A DNA stretch of 64,000 nucleotides from JAGQYP01 sp041392305 (GTDB lineage Bacteria > Bacteroidota > Bacteroidia > Flavobacteriales_D > Crocinitomicaceae), in NCBI GenBank assembly GCA_041392305.1, contig JAWKMJ010000013.1, positions 1-64,000 of the forward strand, in the 5' to 3' direction. Positions within the stretch are counted from its first letter, which is position 1. Each line of letters opens with the position of its first letter. A model generated the notes under the pieces. The model had not been told where the DNA came from. It worked only from the letters and a program-made list of their open reading frames with translations, and did no database searches. Of the stretch, positions 53,975 to 62,904 are shown in pieces. The translations under genes and the position numbers were made by a program.

Positions 53975-55518
53975 TTTGCAGAGCAGATAACGAAGGGAAT
54001 GATGATTTCTTCCATAGAGATCCCCCCGTGCTGAAAGGTGTCTCGATAATAAGAAACATAGTGATTGTAGTTGTTTGGATACACGAAAAACTGATCATTC
54101 TTTGCAAAAACAAACTCAGAGCTTAAGGCATGCTGAGGTAGTTTTCCCTCTTCAGGATTTTTAATTCTGAAAACTTCTTTTTCGTTGTAACTTAGACCTC
54201 TTCCAACTTTGTATCTTAGATTGGTATTGGTATTACGATCTCCAACTATTTTTACAGGCTCATCCACTCTGACAGTTCCATGATCTGTTGTGATAATCAT
54301 TTTAAACCCTTTTTCAGCTATTTTCACCATTACTTCTTTCAATGGCGAATGTTCGAACCAAGAACGGGTAAGTGATCTGTATGCAGCTTCATCGTCAGCC
54401 AGTTCTTTGATTACTTCCATTTCTGTTCTGGCATGAGAAAGCATGTCAACAAAATTGTAGACGATTACATTCAAGTGGTTATTTTCAAGTTGATTGAAAT
54501 TGTCAACTAATTTTTTGCCAGAATTAAGATTTGTAATTTTATTGTAAGAGGTTTTATAGGATTTGTTATTTCTTTTCAGATTACCTTCTAAAAACTCTTG
54601 TTCGTGCATGTTTTTTCCTCCTTCTTCATCCTCATTTAGCCAAATATCTCTGTGTTTCTTCTCCATTTCTGAAGGCATTAACCCAGAAAAAAGAGTGTTT
54701 CTAGCGTAATGTGTTGCTGTTGGAAGTATAGAAAAGAATGATTTTTCCTCATCAATATTAAAATAAGGTGAAATTAACGGTTTCAATACTTTCCACTGGT
54801 CTTGTCTCAAATTGTCAATAACAATCAGAAACAATGGAGATTGATCAGCAATCGGGAAAACCCAATTCTTCAAAATACTATTAGACATAGGAGGTATGTC
54901 ATCTGAAACCTCATTGGTCCATTCTAAATAATTGTCTTCAATAAATCTGCTAAACTGAGAATTGGCTTCTGTTTTCTGCATTTTAAGAACCTCTTGCATG
55001 CCTTGATCACCAGATTTTTCTAGCTCCAGATCCCAGTAAATAAGTTTTTTATAGACATCAATCCATTCTTCCCAATCTAGTCGGTCATTAATTCGCATTC
55101 CTAAATCCCTAAATTCTCTTTGATAGTTAGAAGAAGTTTTTTCGCTTACCAGTTTTCTTTCATCCAGATTTTTTTTCAAGCTCAAAAGAATTTGATTTGG
55201 ATTCACTGGCTTGATCAAATAATCAGAAATTTTTCCGCCAATAGCATCTTCCATAATGTGCTCTTCTTCACTTTTGGTAATCATGATTACCGGAATCAGA
55301 TTATTAATTTCTTTGATTTTAGTTAGTGTTTCCAATCCTGTTAAACCTGGCATGTTTTCATCCAAGAAGACGATATCAAATTTTTCATTTTCAACTTTTT
55401 CTACTGCGTCGGCACCATTTGTAACGGTAGCTACTTCATATCCTTTTTGTTCAAGGAACATGATATGCGGTTTTAGTAATTCAATTTCGTCGTCGGCCCA
55501 TAGGATGTTTACACTCAT
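53971..55518 (-). CDS. porX: T9SS two-component regulator PorX (response regulator/PglZ)
   Basis: PorX controls the type IX secretion system together with PorY and the sigma factor SigP in Porphyromonas. The 515-residue protein has a CheY-like receiver (residues 1-120) with acidic residues in WADDE, phospho-acceptor Asp53 in FDIVFLDENMPG and Lys in YLIKPV. It ends in an alkaline-phosphatase-like PglZ domain with VIDNLRQDQW, NVIVYNFVDMLSHAR, MIITTDHGTV and FQHGGISMEE, which hold the metal ligands. It is first in the operon porX-tsaE-ald-DUF4258. It plausibly governs export of the giant protein at 13.1-18.6 kb. Confidence 0.94.
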   Translation of the reverse strand: MSVNILWADDEIELLKPHIMFLEQKGYEVATVTNGADAVEKVENEKFDIVFLDENMPGLTGLETLTKIKEINNLIPVIMITKSEEEHIMEDAIGGKISDYLIKPVNPNQILLSLKKNLDERKLVSEKTSSNYQREFRDLGMRINDRLDWEEWIDVYKKLIYWDLELEKSGDQGMQEVLKMQKTEANSQFSRFIEDNYLEWTNEVSDDIPPMSNSILKNWVFPIADQSPLFLIVIDNLRQDQWKVLKPLISPYFNIDEEKSFFSILPTATHYARNTLFSGLMPSEMEKKHRDIWLNEDEEGGKNMHEQEFLEGNLKRNNKSYKTSYNKITNLNSGKKLVDNFNQLENNHLNVIVYNFVDMLSHARTEMEVIKELADDEAAYRSLTRSWFEHSPLKEVMVKIAEKGFKMIITTDHGTVRVDEPVKIVGDRNTNTNLRYKVGRGLSYNEKEVFRIKNPEEGKLPQHALSSEFVFAKNDQFFVYPNNYNHYVSYYRDTFQHGGISMEEIIIPFVICSAK

Positions 55519-55534
55519 TCTTCTATTTTTTATT

Positions 55535-55542
55535 TAGATTTG
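55535..55542 (+). promoter_or_regulatory. -7 promoter box for HD hydrolase gene
   Basis: TAGATTTG is an exact TAnnTTTG 26 nt before the ATG at 55568, in the short gap divergent from porX. Confidence 0.5.
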
Positions 55543-55567
55543 AATTCTTAATTCAGTGATTCAATTT

Positions 55568-56797
55568 ATGTCAAAGGTAAGTAACAAAAAGAAGATTATT
55601 AACGACCCAATTTATGGGTTTATTACATTTCCAGATGAATTTATCTACGACATAATACAACACCCCTATTTTCAAAGGTTGAGAAGGGTGAAGCAGCTGG
55701 CTTTAACCTATTATGTTTACCCCGGAGCCCATCACACTAGATTCCATCATGCCGTCGGTGCTATGAATTTGATGACAAAGGCTTTGGACGTCATTGAGAA
55801 AAAGGGGACAACTATTGATCCCAAAGACAAGTTGGGAGCCATTTTAGCTATCTTATTGCATGATATAGGTCATGGTCCATTTTCACATACTCTGGAACAT
55901 ACAATTGTGAAAGGAGTTTCACACGAAGATCTTTCTTTGTTGTTCATGGAAAAGTTAAATGAGGAATTTGATGGTAGGCTGGAAACCTGTATTCAGATTT
56001 TCACAAATAAACATCCGCGAAAATTTTTGCACCAATTGGTTTCATCTCAACTTGACATGGATCGACTTGATTATCTGAAAAGAGATAGTTTTTACACGGG
56101 TGTTTCGGAAGGAGTGATTGGTTCAGAGCGTATTATCAAAATGCTGAATGTAAAGAACGATGAATTGGTTGTTGAAGAAAAGGGAATTTATTCCATAGAG
56201 AATTTTATCGTTGCTCGAAGAATTATGTACTGGCAAGTGTATCTGCATAAAACCGTCTTGTCAGCTGAGATTTTATTGTCCAAAATTTTAGAAAGAGCTC
56301 GATTTTTAGTTCAAAATGGCCAAGAATTATTTGCTTCTCCCTATTTGAATTATTTCCTTAAGAATACTATTACGACTAAAGATTTCAACAAAGACCCAAA
56401 AGCGCTAGAAGTATTTTCAAAATTGGATGATTATGATGTTTTAGGTGCTATTAAAGTCTGGATGGATAATGAAGACATAACTTTATCCGTGCTTTCTCAA
56501 AAATTGATTAATCGAGAATTGCCAAAAGTTGAAATCACAAATACACCAATAACAGAAAGTCGCATTCACGATCTACTTGGTAACGTTAAGTTAAAGTACG
56601 GTTTAACAGACGAGGAATCTTCCTATTTTGTTTACACGGATGATCTAGTCAATAACGCTTATGATTTAAGTTCAGGCTCTATCAATATACTTATGAAAGA
56701 CGGTGTTGTTGTTGACCTTGTAGCAGCCTCTGATAACTTTAGTTTGAGTACATTTTCTTTCCCGGTTCAAAAATATTTGTTGAGTTATATTCCTTAA
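55568..56797 (+). CDS. HD-domain phosphohydrolase (SAMHD1/YdhJ-like)
   Basis: From ATG 55568 the product is 409 residues. Metal-binding HD motifs are complete: FHHAVGAMNLM (first His), ILLHDIGHGPFSH (HD pair and following His) and LDMDRLDYLKRDS (last Asp). The architecture fits HD-superfamily nucleotide phosphohydrolases such as dNTPases; the substrate is not known. The GTG at 55556 would add four residues and is less likely. It is monocistronic and divergent from porX. Confidence 0.88.
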   Translation: MSKVSNKKKIINDPIYGFITFPDEFIYDIIQHPYFQRLRRVKQLALTYYVYPGAHHTRFHHAVGAMNLMTKALDVIEKKGTTIDPKDKLGAILAILLHDIGHGPFSHTLEHTIVKGVSHEDLSLLFMEKLNEEFDGRLETCIQIFTNKHPRKFLHQLVSSQLDMDRLDYLKRDSFYTGVSEGVIGSERIIKMLNVKNDELVVEEKGIYSIENFIVARRIMYWQVYLHKTVLSAEILLSKILERARFLVQNGQELFASPYLNYFLKNTITTKDFNKDPKALEVFSKLDDYDVLGAIKVWMDNEDITLSVLSQKLINRELPKVEITNTPITESRIHDLLGNVKLKYGLTDEESSYFVYTDDLVNNAYDLSSGSINILMKDGVVVDLVAASDNFSLSTFSFPVQKYLLSYIP

Positions 56798-56866
56798 GGC
56801 AATTTTATTGGGAATTCATTGTTAATAAAAAGGAAATTTAACATTCTCATAAACTACAAAAATTTA

Positions 56867-56874
56867 TAATTTTG
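56867..56874 (+). promoter_or_regulatory. -7 promoter box immediately before lpxD
   Basis: TAATTTTG is an exact TAnnTTTG and ends 4 nt before the lpxD ATG, so transcription should begin at or next to the start codon. No strong -33 element was seen. Confidence 0.55.
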
Positions 56875-56878
56875 ACCG

Positions 56879-57907
56879 ATGGAATTTTCAGCACAGCAAA
56901 TTGCGGGTATGTTGCAGGGTGAAGTTATTGGAAACCCTGAACAAACGGTTAATGATTTATCCAAAATCGAAGAAGGAAAAGCTGGTACGCTTTCTTTTTT
57001 AGCTAATCCGAAATACGAAGAATATATTTATACAACAGGAGCTTCAATAGTCATCGTTGGAAAAGATTTCCAGGCTAAGGATCAACTTCCAGAAACCTTA
57101 ACACTGGTAAAAGTAGAAGATGCCTATTCCTGTTTTGCTAAATTATTGGACGCGTACAATCAGATGCGAGAGAAACAACCTCAAATCGAAGAGCCAGTGA
57201 AGATTGCAGATACTGCTGAAATAGGACAAGATGTTTATATCGGTAGCTTTTCTTACATTGGGGAGGGCACTAAAATAGGTAAGAATGTAAAGATTTATCC
57301 AGGATGCTATCTTGGAGACAACTGCATAGTTGGAGATGATACAGTTATTTTCGCTGGAGTAAAAATTTATCAGGATACTCAAATTGGAAAAGATTGCAGA
57401 ATTCATTCAGGTTGTGTAATTGGAGCCGATGGCTTTGGGTTTTCACCGAATGCTGAAAATAACTATCAAAGGGTGCCTCAAATTGGTAAAGTGGTTATTG
57501 AAGACCATGTGGATTTAGGTGCTAACGTAACCATAGATAGAGCAACACTAGGAAATACTTATATAAGAAAAGGAGTCAAACTAGACAACATGGTTCATAT
57601 CGCACACAATTGCGATATTGGAGAGAATACAGTGATGGCTGCACAATGTGGTATTGCTGGTTCAACCAAGGTAGGGAAAAACGTTATGTTTGGCGGGCAA
57701 GTTGGCGTCAACGGTCATATAGAAATTGCGGATAAAACTTTAGTGGCTGCCAAAGCAGCAATTGCAAATTCTGTAAAAGAAAGAGCCATGCTGATAGGTC
57801 AACCAGCGATTCCAGCAGGTGAGTTTAAAAAAGCAATAGCTCTATTTAGAAAGTTACCTGAGTTGGCTAAGAGATTAGGAGAAGTAGAAAAAAAACTTGA
57901 ACAATAA
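56879..57907 (+). CDS. lpxD: UDP-3-O-acylglucosamine N-acyltransferase
   Basis: LpxD adds the second 3-hydroxyacyl chain to UDP-acyl-glucosamine in lipid A synthesis. The 342-residue protein has the uridine-binding N-terminal domain, then a left-handed beta-helix of hexapeptide repeats (IGQDVYIGSFSYIGEGTKIG), the active-site His in NMVHIAHNCDIG, and a C-terminal helix. Its TAA overlaps the next ATG (TAATG), coupling it to lpxC/fabZ. Confidence 0.97.
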   Translation: MEFSAQQIAGMLQGEVIGNPEQTVNDLSKIEEGKAGTLSFLANPKYEEYIYTTGASIVIVGKDFQAKDQLPETLTLVKVEDAYSCFAKLLDAYNQMREKQPQIEEPVKIADTAEIGQDVYIGSFSYIGEGTKIGKNVKIYPGCYLGDNCIVGDDTVIFAGVKIYQDTQIGKDCRIHSGCVIGADGFGFSPNAENNYQRVPQIGKVVIEDHVDLGANVTIDRATLGNTYIRKGVKLDNMVHIAHNCDIGENTVMAAQCGIAGSTKVGKNVMFGGQVGVNGHIEIADKTLVAAKAAIANSVKERAMLIGQPAIPAGEFKKAIALFRKLPELAKRLGEVEKKLEQ

Positions 57908-59304
57908 TGACTGATAAGCAGTGCACAATTAAAGATGAAGTAAAAATTTCCGGAATTGGATTGCATACTGGAGAAATTTCCAACATTACAATTTGTCCGG
58001 CTCCGGAAAATCACGGATATGTTTTTCAGAGAATAGATTTAGAAGGACAACCAAAAATACCAGCAGATTGCGATTTTGTAGTTGGAACGGAAAGAGGTAC
58101 AACGATTGAAAAAAATGGAGCAAAAGTTTACACAATCGAACATTTACTTGCTGCTGTTTATAGTTTAGGAATTGACAATGTTTTGATTCAAATTGATGGT
58201 CCAGAAGTGCCTATTTTGGACGGAAGTTCTCTATTGATTATTGAGGCTTTGGAAAAAACTGGGATTGTTGAACAGAATGCAGATAAGAATTACTTCATTT
58301 TAGATGAAAATATTCCTTGGGAGGATCCAGAAAAAGGAGTTGAATTTTTGGCAATACCAGATGAAAATTATCGTCTGACGGTAATGGTAGATTACAATTC
58401 ACCTGTACTAGGAACTCAGCATGCTACAATGTACAAGCTCGAGGATTTTAAGAAGGAAATTGCGCCCTGCAGAACTTTTTGTTTCCTACGAGAATTAGAA
58501 TATTTGGCTGATCATAATTTGATCAAAGGAGGGGACTTAGACAATGCGATTGTTCTTGTTGAAAGAGAGAATGTTTCTGAAGAAGAACTTCGAGCACTTG
58601 CTAAAAAGCTCGGAAAGGAAGAGTTGCAAGTTGAATTTAGAGGAATTGGAGTTTTAAATTCAACAGATTTGAAATATGAGAATGAACCTGCTCGCCACAA
58701 ATTATTAGATATTGTTGGTGATTTAGCTTTGGTAGGTCGACCGATAAAAGCGCACATTTTAGCTGCTCGTCCTGGTCATGCTGGGAATGTTGGTTTTGCC
58801 AAAGTATTGAAAGAGCAGATCAAGAAGCAAGAAAAAGCTGGAAGAAAGTTTGATCTTACAAAGACTGTTAAGGATATTAATGACATTGAGGGCATTCTAC
58901 CTCACCGTTACCCATTTTTACTCGTAGATAGGGTTATCCATTTGGATGAAAATAGCGTTCATGGAATTAAAAATGTAACTATGAATGAACCATTTTTCCA
59001 AGGACATTTCCCTGGGAATCCTGTAATGCCTGGAGTTTTACAGGTTGAGATGATGGCCCAGGTAGGTGGGATTTTAGCATTGCATAATGTTGATGAGCCA
59101 GAAAAGTGGATGACCTATTTCCTGAAAATAGATGAATGTAAATTTAAGAAGAAAGTCATTCCAGGAGATACCTTAGTAGTAGAAATGGTGCTCACAAGGC
59201 CGATTAGAAGAGGTTTAGTAGAAATGAGAGGAAGGTCTTATGTAAATGGAGAAATAGCTTCTGAAGCGTTAATGTTGGCTCAAATTGTAAAGGAAAAAGA
59301 ATAA
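57907..59304 (+). CDS. lpxC/fabZ: Bifunctional LpxC deacetylase / FabZ dehydratase
   Basis: The fusion joins UDP-3-O-acyl-GlcNAc deacetylase (residues 1 to about 310), the committed step of lipid A synthesis, to 3-hydroxyacyl-ACP dehydratase. LpxC zinc ligands are His79 in YTIEHLLAAVYSLG and the His and Asp in ARHKLLDIVGD; HAGNVGFAK supplies the catalytic His. FabZ shows LPHRYPFLLVDRV and GHFPGNPVMPGVLQVEMMAQ. The 465-residue fusion is characteristic of Bacteroidetes and balances lipid A against fatty-acid synthesis, since both halves use 3-hydroxyacyl chains. It overlaps lpxD and lpxA by 1 nt each. Confidence 0.97.
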   Translation: MTDKQCTIKDEVKISGIGLHTGEISNITICPAPENHGYVFQRIDLEGQPKIPADCDFVVGTERGTTIEKNGAKVYTIEHLLAAVYSLGIDNVLIQIDGPEVPILDGSSLLIIEALEKTGIVEQNADKNYFILDENIPWEDPEKGVEFLAIPDENYRLTVMVDYNSPVLGTQHATMYKLEDFKKEIAPCRTFCFLRELEYLADHNLIKGGDLDNAIVLVERENVSEEELRALAKKLGKEELQVEFRGIGVLNSTDLKYENEPARHKLLDIVGDLALVGRPIKAHILAARPGHAGNVGFAKVLKEQIKKQEKAGRKFDLTKTVKDINDIEGILPHRYPFLLVDRVIHLDENSVHGIKNVTMNEPFFQGHFPGNPVMPGVLQVEMMAQVGGILALHNVDEPEKWMTYFLKIDECKFKKKVIPGDTLVVEMVLTRPIRRGLVEMRGRSYVNGEIASEALMLAQIVKEKE

Positions 59305-60083
59305 TGATAAGTCAAATGACCCAAATTCACCCTGATGCTAAAATTGGGGAAAATGTTACGATTGAGTCATTCACCACTATTTACGAAGACGTAGAAATTG
59401 GGGATGGTAGTCATATTGGACCCAATGTTACCATCTATCCAGGAGCTAGAATTGGGAAAAACGTACAAATTTTCCCTGGGTCAGTAATTTCAGCCGTACC
59501 TCAAGATTTAAAATTTGCTGGAGAATATTCCACAGTAGAAATTGGAGATAATACGGTTATTCGAGAGTGTGTTACCATTCACAGAGGCACTGCAGATAAG
59601 GAAAAAACAGTCATTGGTAAGAATTGTTTATTGATGGGGTACGTCCATATTGCACACGACTGTATTGTGGGCGATCATTGTATTATGGCAAATTATTCAG
59701 GACTTTCAGGGCACAATGTGTTAGGTGATTATGTAATACTGGAAGGAGCAGCTGGAACGCAACAATTTATCCATATCGGAGATCATGCCTTCATTGCAGG
59801 CGGTACCTTGATTCGCAAAAATGTCCCTCCCTTTGTGAGAGCTGCTAGAGAACCTATATCGTTTGTTGGTATTAACGCCATTGGACTTAGAAGAAGAGGT
59901 TTTTCAGATGATACCATTCGTTTGATTGAGGATGTTTACAGACAACTTTACGTTCAGAATAATACCATCTCAAGTGGAATTGAAGCTATTCGTAATGAGA
60001 TTCCTGATTGTGAAATCAAATCCAATATTTTAAATTTCATTGATGCTTCTGAGCGAGGAATTATAAGAGGTCCACTGAATTAA
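59304..60083 (+). CDS. lpxA: UDP-N-acetylglucosamine O-acyltransferase
   Basis: LpxA performs the first lipid A step, moving a 3-hydroxyacyl chain from ACP to UDP-GlcNAc. The 259-residue protein is a hexapeptide beta-helix (MTQIHPDAKIGENVTIESF) with the catalytic His in GYVHIAHDCIVGDHCI, AGTQQFIHIGDHAFIAGG, and the C-terminal helical part with FVGINAIGLRRRGFSDDTI. Start ATG 59304 overlaps the lpxC/fabZ stop. A second Met at residue 5 is an alternative start. Confidence 0.97.
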   Translation: MISQMTQIHPDAKIGENVTIESFTTIYEDVEIGDGSHIGPNVTIYPGARIGKNVQIFPGSVISAVPQDLKFAGEYSTVEIGDNTVIRECVTIHRGTADKEKTVIGKNCLLMGYVHIAHDCIVGDHCIMANYSGLSGHNVLGDYVILEGAAGTQQFIHIGDHAFIAGGTLIRKNVPPFVRAAREPISFVGINAIGLRRRGFSDDTIRLIEDVYRQLYVQNNTISSGIEAIRNEIPDCEIKSNILNFIDASERGIIRGPLN

Positions 60084-60087
60084 TAAA

Positions 60088-60699
60088 ATGAATATTGCTC
60101 TTGAAAATATCGGAAAACGCTACAATAAGGAGTGGATTTTCAGGGGTGTTTCGGCAGAAATTGAATCAAATTCATATTGGGTGATCAAAGGGAGCAATGG
60201 TTCAGGAAAATCTACTTTTCTTAAAATTGTATCTGGTTTTGGTATACCAACTGAAGGAAGAATAATTGTTGATCAAGGGAAATTTGATTTAACACAACTC
60301 TACAAAAGTATTTCTATTTCAGCCCCCTACGTAGATATTCCGGAAGAATTTACTTTAGACGAATTGGTTAAATTTCATTCAGGTTTTAAGGGCTTAAAGA
60401 TATCAGAAAATGAAGATTTGAATAGCGCGTTTAATCTACCTGATGTGACTGGGAAATTGATAAAAGATTATTCATCGGGAATGAAGCAAAGAGTGAAGTT
60501 AGGACTGGCAATTTATTCTGAAACTCCCGTTTTGTTATTGGATGAGCCACTTTCCAATTTGGATGAAAAGGGGATGGAATGGTATCAATCTATTATAAAA
60601 GAAAACATGAGAGATCGGATCATTTTGGTCTGTTCTAATAATTTTGAAAAAGAATTCTTTTTTTGCGAAAAAGAGATTAATATTGAAAACCACAAATAA
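60088..60699 (+). CDS. ABC transporter ATP-binding protein
   Basis: The 203-residue nucleotide-binding subunit has Walker A GSNGSGKST, signature YSSGMKQRVKLGLAIYS and Walker B VLLLDEPLSNLDEKG. The H-loop position, normally a His after the switch strand, reads ILVCSNNFEKE with Asn. No permease gene is adjacent. It lies between lpxA (4 nt) and efp (9 nt), a location where related Bacteroidetes carry the same type of gene. The missing H-loop His may mean weak or altered ATPase cycling. The transported substrate is unknown. Confidence 0.85.
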   Translation: MNIALENIGKRYNKEWIFRGVSAEIESNSYWVIKGSNGSGKSTFLKIVSGFGIPTEGRIIVDQGKFDLTQLYKSISISAPYVDIPEEFTLDELVKFHSGFKGLKISENEDLNSAFNLPDVTGKLIKDYSSGMKQRVKLGLAIYSETPVLLLDEPLSNLDEKGMEWYQSIIKENMRDRIILVCSNNFEKEFFFCEKEINIENHK

Positions 60700-60708
60700 G
60701 ATTAGATT

Positions 60709-61275
60709 ATGGCTACAACAGCAGAAATTAAAAACGGACTTTGTATCAACTTTAACGGGAAAATTGTAAGTGTTGTTGAATTCCAACACGTGAAACCTGG
60801 TAAAGGACCGGCATTTGTTCGTACAAAACTAAAGAATATTGAAACTGGAAAAGTGATTGACAACACTTTTTCGGCAGGACATAAAATTGACATTGTTAGA
60901 GTAGAGAGAAGACAATATCAATTTTTATATGAAGAAGGGGAGGGATACCACTTCATGAATACAGATTCTTATGAGCAAATCTTTTTACCAAAAAGTGCTA
61001 TAGATAAAAGTGAATTCCTGCAAGAAGGGATGATGGTGGAAATCTTGTTTCACGCTGATGAAGAAAGACCTTTAGTAGTCGATCTTCCTATTCATATAGA
61101 AGCTGAAATTACCTACACAGAGCCTGGAGTGAAAGGAGATACGGCAACCAATACACTTAAACCGGCAACTATCGACACAGGTGCTGAGGTTAGAGTACCA
61201 TTATTTTGTGAAATTGGTGACAAGATTAAAATCGATACTCGCACGGGTGATTATATGGAAAGAGTAAAAGAATAA
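60709..61275 (+). CDS. efp: Elongation factor P
   Basis: EF-P relieves ribosome stalling at polyproline. The 188-residue protein has three beta-barrel domains. The tip loop of domain I is KPGKGPAFVRTKL with Lys32 at the position that is beta-lysylated in E. coli (Arg in rhamnosylated forms). It ends GDKIKIDTRTGDYMERVKE. It is last in the lpxD-efp run and followed by a strong terminator. Confidence 0.97.
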   Translation: MATTAEIKNGLCINFNGKIVSVVEFQHVKPGKGPAFVRTKLKNIETGKVIDNTFSAGHKIDIVRVERRQYQFLYEEGEGYHFMNTDSYEQIFLPKSAIDKSEFLQEGMMVEILFHADEERPLVVDLPIHIEAEITYTEPGVKGDTATNTLKPATIDTGAEVRVPLFCEIGDKIKIDTRTGDYMERVKE

Positions 61276-61295
61276 ATTGAATACATTTGAAATAA

Positions 61296-61323
61296 AAAAA
61301 GCCGCTAAATGCGGCTTTTTTTA
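61296..61323. terminator. Bidirectional terminator between efp and gdhA
   Basis: AAAAAGCCGC (61296-61305) pairs with GCGGCTTTTT (61311-61320) around a 5-nt loop. The A and T tracts flank a GC-rich stem on both sides, so it can end transcripts from both convergent genes. Confidence 0.92.
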
Positions 61324-61341
61324 TTTTATAGATCTTGTTTT

Positions 61342-62694
61342 TTAAACAATTCCTTGGTCGATCATGGCATCTGCTACCTTAACAAATCCAGCAACGTTGG
61401 CACCTTTAACGTAATCTACATGATCTCCATTTTTACCATACTTTACACAAGCTTCGTGGATACTTACCATGATTCCGTGTAATTTTTGATCAACTTCTTC
61501 TCTAGTCCACGAAAGTCTAAGAGAGTTTTGAGACATTTCCAATCCTGAAGTAGCAACTCCTCCAGCATTCGATGCTTTTCCAGGAGAGAACAAAATCTTA
61601 GCCTCGTTGAATACTTCGATAGCTTCAGGGGTACTCGGCATGTTTGCTCCTTCTGCAACACAGATACATCCATTCGCTACAAGAGTTTTAGCCTCATCAC
61701 CGTTTAATTCGTTTTGAGTGGCACAAGGAAGAGCGATATCACATTTCACTCCCCATGGTCTTTCACCTTCAAAGAATTGAACGTCTCCAAACTGAGAACA
61801 AAGTTCTTTAATTCGACCTCTCTTAACATTTTTCAATTCCATAAGGGCATGAAGATGTTCTGAGTGGAATCCATTTTCTCTGTATATATATCCTGAAGAA
61901 TCTGAAACAGTAACAACTTTTCCTCCCAAGTGAATTACTTTCTCCAAAGCAAACTGAGCTACGTTTCCAGAACCGGATATTGCAACAGTTTTCCCTTTGA
62001 AATCAGTTTTTTTAGTTTTAAGCATTTCCTGAGCGAAATAAACTGTACCATACCCAGTAGCTTCTGGTCTGATCAAAGATCCACCCCAAGTGATTCCTTT
62101 TCCAGTTAATACACCTGTAAATTCATTTCTTATTCTTTTGTACTGACCAAACAAGTATCCGATTTCTCTTCCACCAACACCGATATCTCCTGCTGGAACG
62201 TCTGTATCTGGACCAATATGCTTTGAAAGCTCTGTCATAAATGATTGGCAAAACTTCATCACTTCATTGTCGGATTTACCTTTAGGATCAAAATCAGATC
62301 CTCCTTTACCACCACCCATTGGAAGTGTTGTAAGTGAATTTTTGAAAACTTGCTCAAATCCTAAGAATTTTAGAATTGATAAGTTAACGCTTGGGTGAAA
62401 ACGAAGTCCTCCCTTATATGGTCCGATAGCCGAGTTAAACTCGACACGGAAACCTCTATTTACTTGTGGTTTTCCATTGTCATCAATCCAAGGAACTCTG
62501 AAGATGATTGTTCTTTCAGGTTCTACCATTCTTTCTAGAAGTTTATGTCCTTGATATTTTGGATTCTCTTCGATGAATGGAATAACGGTTTCGGCAACTT
62601 CGTGAACAGCTTGAAGAAATTCAGCCTCGTGACCATTCTTCGACTTTACTTCGTTCATGAAGCTATCGATCTGCTTTTGGTATTTACTTTCCAT
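61342..62694 (-). CDS. gdhA: Glutamate dehydrogenase (NADP-type, hexameric)
   Basis: Interconverts glutamate with 2-oxoglutarate and ammonia. The 450-residue protein has YKGGLRFHPSVNLSILKFLG, the active-site Lys loop LPMGGGKGGSDFDPKGKS, DVPAGDIGVGGREIGYLFG, the nucleotide-binding VAISGSGNVAQFALEKV, and the 3' motif ATSGLEMSQNSLRLSW. Length and motifs fit the class I NADP-specific type; NAD use cannot be excluded. A TACTTTTG promoter box lies about 48 nt upstream on the minus strand. Confidence 0.95.
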   Translation of the reverse strand: MESKYQKQIDSFMNEVKSKNGHEAEFLQAVHEVAETVIPFIEENPKYQGHKLLERMVEPERTIIFRVPWIDDNGKPQVNRGFRVEFNSAIGPYKGGLRFHPSVNLSILKFLGFEQVFKNSLTTLPMGGGKGGSDFDPKGKSDNEVMKFCQSFMTELSKHIGPDTDVPAGDIGVGGREIGYLFGQYKRIRNEFTGVLTGKGITWGGSLIRPEATGYGTVYFAQEMLKTKKTDFKGKTVAISGSGNVAQFALEKVIHLGGKVVTVSDSSGYIYRENGFHSEHLHALMELKNVKRGRIKELCSQFGDVQFFEGERPWGVKCDIALPCATQNELNGDEAKTLVANGCICVAEGANMPSTPEAIEVFNEAKILFSPGKASNAGGVATSGLEMSQNSLRLSWTREEVDQKLHGIMVSIHEACVKYGKNGDHVDYVKGANVAGFVKVADAMIDQGIV

Positions 62695-62741
62695 TTTAAC
62701 TAAATATTAGAATATCTTTTTTGGTTTTTTTACGTAGGAAA

Positions 62742-62749
62742 CAAAAGTA
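62742..62749 (-). promoter_or_regulatory. -7 promoter box for gdhA
   Basis: On the minus strand this reads TACTTTTG, an exact TAnnTTTG 47 nt before the gdhA ATG. No clear -33 match was found. Confidence 0.5.
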
Positions 62750-62891
62750 AATAATTTTAAAATGTTTTATCCATTTTTAAAATATAATTTACTCCATCAG
62801 GATTTAGAGTGGAAAAATGAATATTTCAGCGATTTTTTTAGAGCTTCCATCTAAAGGAATTCTGTACGAGAGGATATTAAGAGATGAATAG

Positions 62892-62899
62892 TTATATTT
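62892..62899 (+). promoter_or_regulatory. -7 promoter box immediately before TPR gene
   Basis: TATATTTG is an exact TAnnTTTG and ends 5 nt before the ATG at 62905, predicting a leaderless or nearly leaderless transcript. Confidence 0.5.
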
Positions 62900-62904
62900 G
62901 ATAG

